A program made the translations under genes and the position numbers. A stretch of DNA of 64,000 nt from Closterium sp. NIES-65 (lineage: Eukaryota > Streptophyta > Zygnematophyceae > Desmidiales > Closteriaceae): contig CANXME010002104.1 of NCBI GenBank assembly GCA_948144175.1, positions 243,501-307,500 on the forward strand, given 5' to 3'. Below the pieces are notes generated by a model. The model saw only the letters and a program-made list of their open reading frames with translations, did not search any database and had not been told where the DNA came from. Shown one piece after another: positions 23,081-31,997 of the stretch (position 1 is its first letter; the number at the start of each line of letters is the position of its first letter).

Positions 23081-23180
23081 TGCGCTGCGAGCGAGCGACT
23101 GCAGGCTATTGGTCGTACACTGGGGCAAGCCTGTGCGATGCGAACGAGCGACTGCAAGCTATTGGTTCGTACACTCTCAT
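23081..23180. repeat. Two-copy direct repeat within the pogo-like element
   Basis: About 45 bp beginning GCGA(G/A)CGAGCGACTGCA, followed by (G/A)GCTATTGGT and CGTACACT, occurs twice in a row (near 23086 and 23140), with small differences. Function unknown. Confidence 0.6.
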
Positions 23181-23358
23181 GGTGCGAGCATGACACATTC
23201 CTATGCGAAAGTGACGTGTCCTTGCCCTTGTGCGCCAGCAGAGAATCGCCCTCGCGAGATTCTGATTCAGAACGCTCCACACATTTCGATTTGAATGAAA
23301 TTGCAAGACTCTAATGCACAGTTTGGTGCGTTTATAACATATTTCTGTGTTTGTTATT

Positions 23359-23565
23359 ATATAAGCGCATGCGCTTATAATTTTGACTCATTTATAAGCG
23401 CACCCCCCTAAAAAACACTGTTTTATTATAAGCGCAGATGCGCTTCTATCCGGGGTATTACGGTAATACCCCGGATAGAAGCGCACCTGCGCTTATAATA
23501 AAACCTTGTTTTTTGGGGGGGTGCGCTTATAATTGAGTCAGATTTATAAGCGCATGCGCTTGTAT
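23359..23565. repeat. Near-perfect ~205-bp palindrome of inward-joined TIR sequence
   Basis: The two arms, each about 103 bp, meet at 23462 in GGGGTATTAC-G-GTAATACCCC. Each arm carries CCGGATAGAAGCGC and several TTATAAGCGC motifs, so they are related to, but distinct from, the outer TIRs (AATACCCC against ATGGCCCC). It looks like two element ends joined end to end inside the larger element. Confidence 0.75.
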
Positions 23566-23616
23566 AAAGGGAAAAATGAAAATCAATTTTGAACACACCA
23601 TTGTGAAGCTCTCAAT

Positions 23617-24046
23617 TGTTGGAAACAATAAGTCCTAAGTGCGCTTCTGTCGTATCAAAATCCAAGGTACCAAGCGAAGCAGTCCCAATCGAAGCATCGA
23701 GTCAACCTCGGAGGTTAGGGTAACCGCCTGGAGGTTACGAGAAAGTCAAAGGTCGCTGACCTTTGACTCGACAATTACAGCGCGACAGTTAAGGACACAC
23801 AACTGACTCGTTACAGAGCAGTTGCCCGAGTCGCGCTATATCGAACCGCAACAGCAATACAGTTATCTATCTATTCCCTGTACTCTTATATAAATCCTTG
23901 TATTTGCTTGTTTAATTCAATCAACTTTGCTCTCACACACCAGTGCAAGGTCGGTTCAAATTCTTCACTAAACGCTTCCGCTATTACAACTACTTCACCT
24001 AGAGTTATCCCTTGCAAAGATCCTAAGGGGCTATCTCAGCCCAACA
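23617..24046 (+). repeat. 5' LTR of the intact copia element
   Basis: 430 bp, TG...CA ends, identical to 29258-29687. It contains a TATA-like TATATAAA at 23887-23894, likely the element promoter, with transcription probably starting 25-35 bp downstream. Confidence 0.95.
23887..23894 (+). promoter_or_regulatory. TATA-like box in the copia 5' LTR
   Basis: TATATAAA inside the LTR, the expected position for the RNA polymerase II promoter that drives the retrotransposon. The same box occurs in the 3' LTR near 29528. Confidence 0.55.
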
Positions 24047-24060
24047 TGGTATGAGAGCAG
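24047..24060 (+). other. Primer binding site of the intact copia element
   Basis: TGGTATGAGAGCAG follows the 5' LTR immediately. It resembles the complement of the 3' end of initiator-Met tRNA, the usual primer for copia reverse transcription. The ATG at 24051 lies inside it and is therefore an unlikely gag start. Confidence 0.8.
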
Positions 24061-24101
24061 ACAAGGGAAACTCTACTCTTTTTTCAATATCATTACAAGA
24101 C

Positions 24102-27100
24102 ATGGCAACAAACAAGGAAAGGAGCTCCCCTAATGGCTCCTCGGGCACTACTCCTACTCCACCGTCAGCCTCTGGCCTGCAGACAGAAGAAGGCACGGCA
24201 ACAAGACCAAGAGGAACGTCAACCGAGACCCCCATGAACCACCCTTCGGACTTTGACCAGAACATGATGGAGAAATTTTTCTCCTTCATGTCCTTCTACG
24301 AACAACACCAGCAGTCGGGACCTGCACAAACACACAACAGCAACAACGGAGCGACACCCATGAGTCTTGATGGGTCGTCATATGCGCGAGGAAACCAGCA
24401 GCAGCAACCTACCTTTGCTCCGTACGAGCGCGGGTCAATCAGCTTCGTGCCCCACCCGCAACCTTCACCTGGACAAGAAAGACCACTGGACGCACTTCAA
24501 GTTCAGTCGCAGTTTGCACACGTCTTAAAACTGCAAACGTCAAGACCCTTCGACGGCAAAGACTTCTTTACCTGGTCCTTTGAATTCGAGCTGATGATGG
24601 AGGGCGCGCAGATACTCGGCTTCTTCGACGGGTCCCTGCAGTATCCAGCCAACGGGACACAATATGAAAAGCAGCAGTATACGTATCAATCAATGATGGC
24701 GTATACAATCCTATTGAGGAATGTGACACCAACTCAGCAGCAGAACATTCGCTCTTACCGGACCTTCGGCAACTCGGCGGAGCTCGCGTACAGCCATCTG
24801 AAGAACCTGTATCAAGCAACAGACAGTGTAAACCAGAGCAGGTTAATGGCGCAGTTGACGACAGTCGAAATGAAACCAGGAGAAAAAGGACTGGCGTATA
24901 TCAGCCGATGTCGCGAACTGCGCGACAAGCTGCTTCGATGCGGAGGGTCAATCTCTGAAGACGCCTTCGTGACAGTCATCATTGGTGGGCTTGGTCCTCA
25001 GTGGCGCGCCACCAAAGCCATTCTTCGAGCCCACGGAAGAATCTCTGAAGCTGCACTCTGCGCCGAAATACATGCCGAGCAGCAAGATATGGACCTGCAG
25101 GAAGAACGACACAGGAAGAAAACGACAGTATCAGAGTTCGCATTCCACACTCAACGACGACACAGCAATTATAACAACCGACAGCAGCAACCGAAGATAG
25201 TACCTCCCTTCTGCCACATCTGCAAGACTTCAGGGCACCCGCGCACACACTGCCCGAATCGTCAGCAATCAACGGCACCACAGCGACAACTTCGACCTTC
25301 AAGCTCCCAAATGGCTTCAACACAAGCAAGTGCGACGACCACTATTCAAGCTTCAACGACTTCACCCGGACAACCTGCACAAGGAGCAAGAAATATAATC
25401 AACTGCATGACGAAGATAACCGATTCATGTACAACCGAATCACCACCACACTACTCACCGGAAGAAGAGCTTGACAACAGAACGCCTCGCCGTGAGCTAC
25501 TCCAGCCGAATCCAACGTACGCCGCCATCGCTCAAAGTGAACCGTCCGGCCAAGACACCTGGTTCTTGGACAGTTGCTGCGGGCAACACATGTGCTCGTC
25601 CGGGCGTTTCGTACAACGCGAACATCGACTCCAACGGGAAGTGATCATCACGGTTGCCAACAACCAAAACCTGCGCACACGAAGACAAGGAGTGGTACAG
25701 CTTCAGTCAAGAGAAACAAATGTCATACTGCACATGTCTAAGGTACTCATCGCTGAAGGACTCGGCTACAACTTACTGAGCGTTAGCCAGTTGATGGCGA
25801 AAGGAATTCATCTGGAAGCCGACAGCACGACCCAGGAGTTCAAACTTTACCACGGGAGAGGCGGTCTCTACATCGGGAAAGCAGTGCTGAAGAACAACGT
25901 CTTCGTCCTCGACTTCGTTCCTGACCTGGGCACTGCAGACAGCGACGCCATCGTGAATTTCACTGACTGGACACACCCTCCGGATCTCGACCCCGACTTC
26001 AGCCCAGGAGGCTTCTGGTACTCGCACACCATTCCTGAAGCAGAACGAACACGAGCATTAGCAACAATTCGACAATCGGCAGCAGTAACAACATCGGCAG
26101 CAGCAACAACATCAGCAGCAGTAACAACATCGGCAGCAGCAACAACATCAGCAGCAGTAACAACATCGGCAGCAGCAACAACATCAGCAGCAGCAGGAAC
26201 AACGACACCAGTCACAGTCGACGAAGCACCACCAACACCCGCGAAACAGCTGAATCCGACTCAACGTGAAGTCCACCGAAGCGCCAACCTCGTCGCCAGC
26301 TTTTACTCCAACTCCGACGCATATCAGCGTTCACCTGGACACCGTGCCTCTGAAGAGATCTGGCACGCACGAACAGGACATCCAAGCAACACGGTTTTGA
26401 ATAACACGATAAGAGCAGGAGTCCTTGACAAAGATTCTCTACTTCTACCCGATGGCAGAGAACTCCAGAAGGCACGAGGGACTTGCCTTATATGTCCCGA
26501 AGCTGACTTACCTCATCGACCGTTTGCTTCACATCACAACCCGTGCGCTCCAGCGTACGCACCACTCGAAAAAGTCTACAGCGACATCCTCTACAATCGC
26601 GAGCCAGGACAAGTCAACTACAACTACACCATCACCTTCATCGACGCCGCCACTCGATACGTCTGGCATCGCAACCTACCCAGCCGCGACATGGCGCTCG
26701 CAGCATTCGCCGCCTGGCTACCGATAGCAGAGAGAGAGTCTGGAACACAACTGAAAAAATTCCAGTCAGACGGAGGTGGCGAGTACACCTCTCACCGCTT
26801 CAAGAAGTTCTTGGCGGAAAGGGGGATCAAGCAACTCCTCTCCCTTCCTTACGCACATCAGCAGCAAGGTGTTGCAGAACGACTGAACAGGACCCTGCAG
26901 AACAGCATGCGCAAACTATTACGTGGCATGCGGCTACCCAACCACCAGTGGCCAGCAGCAATGGACCACGCTGTCATGCTACACAACTTGTTGTCGTCGT
27001 CGTCACTCCCGAACAACGCATCACCGCATCTGCTGTGGACAGGGAAGCAGGGCAGCACGAAAATGTTACGAGTTTTCGGGTGCATGGTACAGTACAGACC

Positions 27101-29279
27101 CCCAGAAGCACGAGCGGGAAGATTTTCGCAACGGGCACAGTGGGGACTACACCTCGGCATCGAGAAAAATTACAACGCATGGAAAATCTTCGACGTCCAC
27201 ACAAAGGAAACAGTAGCAGCACGTGACGTGATCTTCTACGAAAGACTCACCCTTCAGACGTACCTCGCCAACTTGCACGAGAATCGGGACCTCACCAGTG
27301 GTTTTCGTGGTGACCGAGCCTTCGCGTCAGCAGCGGACGAAGCAGACTGGGATGAACAGAACGTCGACAACGCCTCAGAAGAAGCCGGACCTCTCCCATA
27401 CTGCTCCGTCGACGTGCCCATGGATGAGGATAATCCTCGCGACAGTAACAACGCCGAAATCTTCTACCACTTCGCCGACGATGGTTACGTAACACCTGTG
27501 ACAGTCAACAACAACGAAGCAGAAAGGGTAGGGCCAAATTTCATGCCCGACCCAGAAACGGGAGACGAAGCAGCTTATCCCGAGGATCCAGAACTCCCTC
27601 GATACTCACAGACTGGGCTGCAAATCCTCGGCCTCGTCACCGCAGTCCACGGGAACACACGCAGCTCGCTTCCTAAGGAGCCTGCAACGGTTCAGCAGGC
27701 TCTGGGGGGGGAACACAGGGAGAAATGGCGTGAAGCCATGGATAGAGAACTGAAGGCATTAGAGGAACGCAACACTTGGAAGGTTGTTCCCGTAAGCGTG
27801 GCACGGAACAAAACCATCCTTACCGGGAAATGGGTCTTCCGCATCAAGACGAAAGCAGACGGCACGATCGAAAAATTCAAAGCACGCTGGGTCGTACGTG
27901 GATTCGACCAAGAGCAAGGACGAGACTTCACCGAGACCTTTGCTCCAGTCAGCCGCCACACGTCACTCCGAATTCTCCTCGCCATTGCCGCCATGAAGAA
28001 GAAGAAGTTACGGCAGATCGACGTCGCGAATGCCTTCCTCTACGCACCTGTGGATGCAGAAATCTACGTCGAGCTCCCGCACGGTTCCCACGGCGAACCC
28101 AACCGAATCTGTCAACTACTTAAGTCGCTCTACGGGATCAAGCAGGCACCGCGACTGTGGCAGCAGTACCTGCACGCCCGTCTCATCCGCATCGGCTTTA
28201 GTCAACTACCTCACGACCAAGGCATGTACCGCCTCACTAAGGGAAGCGACTACGTTCTCCTGATCGTCTACGTGGACGATCTCCTCTACATTGGGTCAAC
28301 CGACGGCATCGCCACGTGGTTCGAAGGAGAGCTCCAGAAAGACCTCACGCTCACGGTCTCCTCCACCGTTACACAGTACCTCGGGCTCAACATCCGCGAA
28401 GAAGAAAACGCCATCTATCTAAGCGCCGAGAAATACGCCGACACCATCGCGAAACGCTTCAGCCTCACACCAAGCGCCATCTCCACGCCCTACCGCTACA
28501 CATCAGGAACCGAGAAGGAACGAACTACTCTACTCAAGCCCGCCGGCATACGCGACTATCAGAAGAAGCTCGGATGCCTGCTATTCGCCGCCGTCACCTG
28601 CCGTCCTGACTTATCCTACTCCGCAAGTCAGCTCGCCACCTATCTCAAGAAGCCTGAAGCTGAACACCTGGCGGAACTTGATCGCGCTCTCCACTACTTC
28701 GTCAGCACCGCGACGATCGGGCTAACCTACCACAAGAGCGCAGCTACACCGACTAAGCTAATCGGCTACGTCGACGCCGATCACGCCGGCGACACCGACA
28801 ACAGGCGCTCACGCACCGGCTATGTCTACCGCCTTGAGCCTATCGGTCCTATCTCCTGGCAGTCGAGCAAGCAGGAGTTAATCGCACTATCTTCAGCAGA
28901 AGCAGAATATATTGCACTCTGCTCAGCCACCAAGGAGGGACTTTACCTTCGCGAACTACTGGAAGAAGCGAAGCTAGCCGAGTTACCCAGCTTCACCGTG
29001 TTCTGCGACAACCAGTCAGCAATTCGCATCGCCAACAAAAACGGCTTCGCAAACAGGACGAAACACATCGCCCTGCGCTATTTCTTCGTGAAGGACGAGA
29101 TAGAAAAAGGGAAACTCGATCTGTCATACTGTCCAACATCCGAGATGGCAGCCGATTACTTGACCAAGAAACTCGGCAAGCAGAAGTTCGAATACTGCAT
29201 GATGCTGACTGGACAAGGCCACGTCACCAGCAGTAACACTCCAGAAGCGAAGGGGAGTGTTGGAAACAATAAGTCCTAA
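24102..29279 (+). CDS. Copia gag-pol polyprotein
   Basis: One uninterrupted ORF, 1725 aa from the preferred start MATNKERSS at 24102. The frame is also open from ATG 24051, but that lies in the primer binding site. Order of domains: gag with zinc knuckle CHICKTSGHPRTHC (about 371-384); protease motif LDSCCGQHM (D at about 490); GAG-pre-integrase HARTGHPS...CLIC (from about 753). The integrase core has D about 828, D about 890 and E about 926, an exact D-35-E spacing. Reverse transcriptase has YVDD (first D about 1392) and RNase H has YVDADHAG (about 1556). The order protease-integrase-RT-RNase H defines Ty1/copia. The third residue of the protease triad is Cys where Gly is usual. A 15-bp repeat at 26080-26205 codes for TTSAA(A/V) repeats between protease and integrase. 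The stop lies 20 bp inside the 3' LTR. Confidence 0.97.
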   Translation: MATNKERSSPNGSSGTTPTPPSASGLQTEEGTATRPRGTSTETPMNHPSDFDQNMMEKFFSFMSFYEQHQQSGPAQTHNSNNGATPMSLDGSSYARGNQQQQPTFAPYERGSISFVPHPQPSPGQERPLDALQVQSQFAHVLKLQTSRPFDGKDFFTWSFEFELMMEGAQILGFFDGSLQYPANGTQYEKQQYTYQSMMAYTILLRNVTPTQQQNIRSYRTFGNSAELAYSHLKNLYQATDSVNQSRLMAQLTTVEMKPGEKGLAYISRCRELRDKLLRCGGSISEDAFVTVIIGGLGPQWRATKAILRAHGRISEAALCAEIHAEQQDMDLQEERHRKKTTVSEFAFHTQRRHSNYNNRQQQPKIVPPFCHICKTSGHPRTHCPNRQQSTAPQRQLRPSSSQMASTQASATTTIQASTTSPGQPAQGARNIINCMTKITDSCTTESPPHYSPEEELDNRTPRRELLQPNPTYAAIAQSEPSGQDTWFLDSCCGQHMCSSGRFVQREHRLQREVIITVANNQNLRTRRQGVVQLQSRETNVILHMSKVLIAEGLGYNLLSVSQLMAKGIHLEADSTTQEFKLYHGRGGLYIGKAVLKNNVFVLDFVPDLGTADSDAIVNFTDWTHPPDLDPDFSPGGFWYSHTIPEAERTRALATIRQSAAVTTSAAATTSAAVTTSAAATTSAAVTTSAAATTSAAAGTTTPVTVDEAPPTPAKQLNPTQREVHRSANLVASFYSNSDAYQRSPGHRASEEIWHARTGHPSNTVLNNTIRAGVLDKDSLLLPDGRELQKARGTCLICPEADLPHRPFASHHNPCAPAYAPLEKVYSDILYNREPGQVNYNYTITFIDAATRYVWHRNLPSRDMALAAFAAWLPIAERESGTQLKKFQSDGGGEYTSHRFKKFLAERGIKQLLSLPYAHQQQGVAERLNRTLQNSMRKLLRGMRLPNHQWPAAMDHAVMLHNLLSSSSLPNNASPHLLWTGKQGSTKMLRVFGCMVQYRPPEARAGRFSQRAQWGLHLGIEKNYNAWKIFDVHTKETVAARDVIFYERLTLQTYLANLHENRDLTSGFRGDRAFASAADEADWDEQNVDNASEEAGPLPYCSVDVPMDEDNPRDSNNAEIFYHFADDGYVTPVTVNNNEAERVGPNFMPDPETGDEAAYPEDPELPRYSQTGLQILGLVTAVHGNTRSSLPKEPATVQQALGGEHREKWREAMDRELKALEERNTWKVVPVSVARNKTILTGKWVFRIKTKADGTIEKFKARWVVRGFDQEQGRDFTETFAPVSRHTSLRILLAIAAMKKKKLRQIDVANAFLYAPVDAEIYVELPHGSHGEPNRICQLLKSLYGIKQAPRLWQQYLHARLIRIGFSQLPHDQGMYRLTKGSDYVLLIVYVDDLLYIGSTDGIATWFEGELQKDLTLTVSSTVTQYLGLNIREEENAIYLSAEKYADTIAKRFSLTPSAISTPYRYTSGTEKERTTLLKPAGIRDYQKKLGCLLFAAVTCRPDLSYSASQLATYLKKPEAEHLAELDRALHYFVSTATIGLTYHKSAATPTKLIGYVDADHAGDTDNRRSRTGYVYRLEPIGPISWQSSKQELIALSSAEAEYIALCSATKEGLYLRELLEEAKLAELPSFTVFCDNQSAIRIANKNGFANRTKHIALRYFFVKDEIEKGKLDLSYCPTSEMAADYLTKKLGKQKFEYCMMLTGQGHVTSSNTPEAKGSVGNNKS

Positions 29280-29687
29280 GTGCGCTTCTGTCGTATCAAA
29301 ATCCAAGGTACCAAGCGAAGCAGTCCCAATCGAAGCATCGAGTCAACCTCGGAGGTTAGGGTAACCGCCTGGAGGTTACGAGAAAGTCAAAGGTCGCTGA
29401 CCTTTGACTCGACAATTACAGCGCGACAGTTAAGGACACACAACTGACTCGTTACAGAGCAGTTGCCCGAGTCGCGCTATATCGAACCGCAACAGCAATA
29501 CAGTTATCTATCTATTCCCTGTACTCTTATATAAATCCTTGTATTTGCTTGTTTAATTCAATCAACTTTGCTCTCACACACCAGTGCAAGGTCGGTTCAA
29601 ATTCTTCACTAAACGCTTCCGCTATTACAACTACTTCACCTAGAGTTATCCCTTGCAAAGATCCTAAGGGGCTATCTCAGCCCAACA
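29258..29687 (+). repeat. 3' LTR of the intact copia element
   Basis: Identical to 23617-24046. Preceded by a purine tract and followed by the TCAAT target duplicate. It contains the last residues and stop of the polyprotein frame (stop at 29277-29279). Confidence 0.95.
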
Positions 29688-30091
29688 TCAATAAGGCGAA
29701 TTCAACCGACCATGCACCAAGTGGGATCGTGCATGGTTTTCAGGCAGAAACCGCAGCGGTTCGGTTTACCACCGCACAATGTTGTCTGGAAACATAGAAT
29801 GTGACAGCCGTGACGATGATGTTGTCGTGCGGCCCAATCAGAGCCGCATGCGCTGCGAGGCATGTGCATTCGGGCAGAACCATCTCGAAGGTTCGGCAAG
29901 ATTCTCTGCCAGCGCAGCGTAGATGCTGCCACGCAGGCGCCTCTACGGGAGTGGGCGGGGGTTTCCTGCCTGTCATCGACGAGGAACCCGAGCCGTCACA
30001 CAGCAGGGGTCACCGTCGTTGCCCATTTCTTCACCCTCTTCTCTGATTTTTTCATTCAGTTCCTTGTCAACCCCGCCTGGCAGGCGAAGCC

Positions 30092-31562
30092 ATGGCGGAA
30101 TTTAGTGGGACGAGCATCCTCTTCAAGAAAAAGCCACGCCGCACATGGCGACTTACCGAAGACGGGTGGTATACCCGTGAGCCACCAGCGCCTCCAGTGC
30201 CACCGGATCCCCCTGCACCCCCTGCTCCTCCTGCTCCCCCTGCACCCCCTGCTCCACCCGCTCCTCCCGCACCTCCCGCTCCTCCGAATCCGCCTGCTTT
30301 TGCCACGGCAGGTGCTCACCAACGGCCCGTGCTCCAACTGTATTTACCAGCCACGTTCGACGAATGGTTGGCTGAAGCGGACACACCGAAGGCCCGCGAT
30401 GCACGCATCCAAGCTCCAGCGACTGCACCACGGTGGGGACAACCAGAATCCTGCGCGTGGGATGAGTCGGCTGTGGGCGCCGACGATGATGTGGCTACCG
30501 ATAAACATGACAGCGGCGCCGGCGAAGCTGGAGGCGACGGTGAAGCTGGTGGCGACGGTGCAGCGGGCGACGAGGAAGACGTGTTCCCCGACCGTGACGA
30601 GGACGAGGACGGTGTGGAGTCCTGGTGGCGCGACGCACCACGCGCGAAGATGCCGGTACCGACATATCCGCCCCTTAATAAAAAACGCCCCCACCCGTCT
30701 ACCGAGAATCGAGATGCCCGCCCCCCCTCCCCCAGGCACAAGCTGAATCAACATAAGCGGCAGTCCTACACCGCCCAGGAGAAGTTGAGGTGGCTCGTGC
30801 GGCTCGAGCTTGCGGCTTCGGTGAGCGAAGTGGCGCGGGAGTCAGGCATTCACCGAAAATGTCTGACAGAATGGAAAGCCCAAGCGGATGCGCTCAAGGC
30901 TGCACACGGAGCACGGATGCGACTTCACGGGCGCGGGAGGTCGTCTTGGTACCGCCCCATGGAGTTAAAGGTGTACGCGCAACTCCTCGACTGGCGACGC
31001 CGCGGAGTTGCGGTTTCGGTCGGCCGGCTGCAAGAGTGGTCCAAAGAAGTGATGAAGGTTCTATACCCGGACGTCAAGTGGAAAGCCAGTCAGCGGTGGA
31101 CGGAGCGGTTCCGCAGGCGGTGGAACCTCAGCGTGCGCATGAAAACAAAGGTGGCACAGAAAACACAGGAGCGTAAGTGGGTCGTTTACTGCTGATTTTG
31201 GTGGGTACCCGATTGCGCTTAGTTTTTTTCGCATGTCTCCTATGCGTCATACTAATTTGGTTTACTGTATGTACCTTTCTCCCTGTTCTGCAGACGTGGC
31301 TGAGCAGTGCAATGATTTTTGGCAGTACGTACGTGACGCCCGTCACGAATACGACATTGACAACCGCTACATCATCAACGCCGACCAGACACCGCTGTGG
31401 TTAGAGATGCCGGCGACGACCACCGTGGAGCAGACGGGCGTGAGGTCGGTGCCCATTCGCAGCGGTGGGTACCAGAGGTGGACGACGACATCCAGGCAGA
31501 TGGGTTCTGGGGCAACAACTCCACGGAGCCTGAGTCGGACGAGGAGGAAGAAAAGGCAGTAG
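30092..31562 (+). pseudogene. Pogo-like transposase, catalytic domain internally deleted
   Basis: Exons 30092-31172 and 31294-31562 (intron GTAAGT...CAG). The N-terminus has a Pro/Ala-rich stretch (about 30180-30300) and an acidic stretch. A psq-like helix-turn-helix follows (SYTAQEKLRWLVRLE, about residues 225-270), then a CENP-B-type second HTH (KASQRWTERFRRRWNL, about 290-350). Exon 2 starts the DDE_1 domain with IINADQTPLWLEMPATTTVEQ, where the first catalytic Asp is expected. The domain then stops abruptly near 31465. After that a different frame reads VDDDIQADGFWGNN then an acidic EPESDEEEE tail to a stop near 31566, which looks like the true C-terminus. A deletion of most of the DDE core with a frame change therefore joins the two ends. 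DNA binding may persist; transposition by this copy should not. Confidence 0.8.
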
Positions 31563-31739
31563 GGTAGACTAGGCAGGTTGAAAGGTGTAGTGCAGGACAG
31601 CAGAGACCACCCTTGTATGTGATAGTCATTCTTAATGGAAAGTTTAGAACATGTAGGCTAGGTAGGTTAAAAAAAATGAAATTCTTTTTTTTTTTTAAAC
31701 TAAACGAGTGCGCTTATAATAAGTCAAGAATTCCAAAGG

Positions 31740-31836
31740 GGTGCGCTTATAATTGAGGATCGGCCATAAGCGCATTGCTCCAGATACAAGCGCATGCGCT
31801 TAACATAGGCCTGCGCTTCTATCCGGGGCCATACGG
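31740..31836 (-). repeat. Right terminal inverted repeat of the pogo-like element
   Basis: Reverse complement of the left end 22782-22880, ending CCATACGG next to TA at 31837-31838. It contains the same AAGCGCATGCGCTT palindrome. Confidence 0.9.
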
Positions 31837-31997
31837 TAACCCTTTTCTGCCTTAGGGAAATTCATGTTTGTTAGTCATCAGTGATCACATTGCTCTCTTC
31901 TAATAAACAGCTTGTGAAGATGTGATTGCAATACAATATCATAACCCCTCTCCCAAACAAGATCTGTCAAAGAACAGCGAAGAAAAGAGCTGGTATG

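Larger units (their letters stand above)
23617..29687 (+). mobile_element. Intact Ty1/copia LTR retrotransposon
   Basis: 6071 bp bounded by 430-bp LTRs at 23617-24046 and 29258-29687 that read identical base for base. Both begin TGTTGGAAAC and end CCCAACA. The 5-bp target duplication TCAAT lies at 23612-23616 and 29688-29692. The primer binding site (24047 on, TGGTATGAGAGCAG) resembles the initiator-Met tRNA complement, and a purine tract (GAAGCGAAGGGGAG) ends at 29257. One uninterrupted ORF fills the interior. Identical LTRs imply recent insertion, and it is the youngest layer of this nest because it interrupts the pogo-like element. Confidence 0.98.
22782..31836. mobile_element. Pogo-like (Tc1/mariner superfamily) DNA transposon, split by a copia insertion
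   Basis: Long terminal inverted repeats start CCGTATGGCCCCGGATAGAA. The left one is about 22782-22880 and the right one, reversed, about 31740-31836; they are nearly identical over about 95 bp. Each end is flanked by TA (22780-22781 and 31837-31838), the target duplication of Tc1/mariner/pogo elements. The transposase at 30092-31562 has a CENP-B-type DNA-binding region, matching pogo. Subterminal regions are rich in TTATAAGCGC and GCGCATGCGC, plausible transposase binding sites. A 6.1-kb copia element sits inside, so the original length was about 3 kb. The transposase lacks most of its catalytic domain, so the copy is non-autonomous. Confidence 0.85.

Noticed and set aside
24051..24101. Start of the copia polyprotein at the first ATG (24051)
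   Set aside because: That ATG lies inside the primer binding site; MATNKERSS at 24102 is a better start.
30184..30310. Collagen- or extensin-like proline-rich protein
   Set aside because: The Pro/Ala run is a linker within the N-terminus of the pogo-like transposase, followed in frame by its HTH domains.
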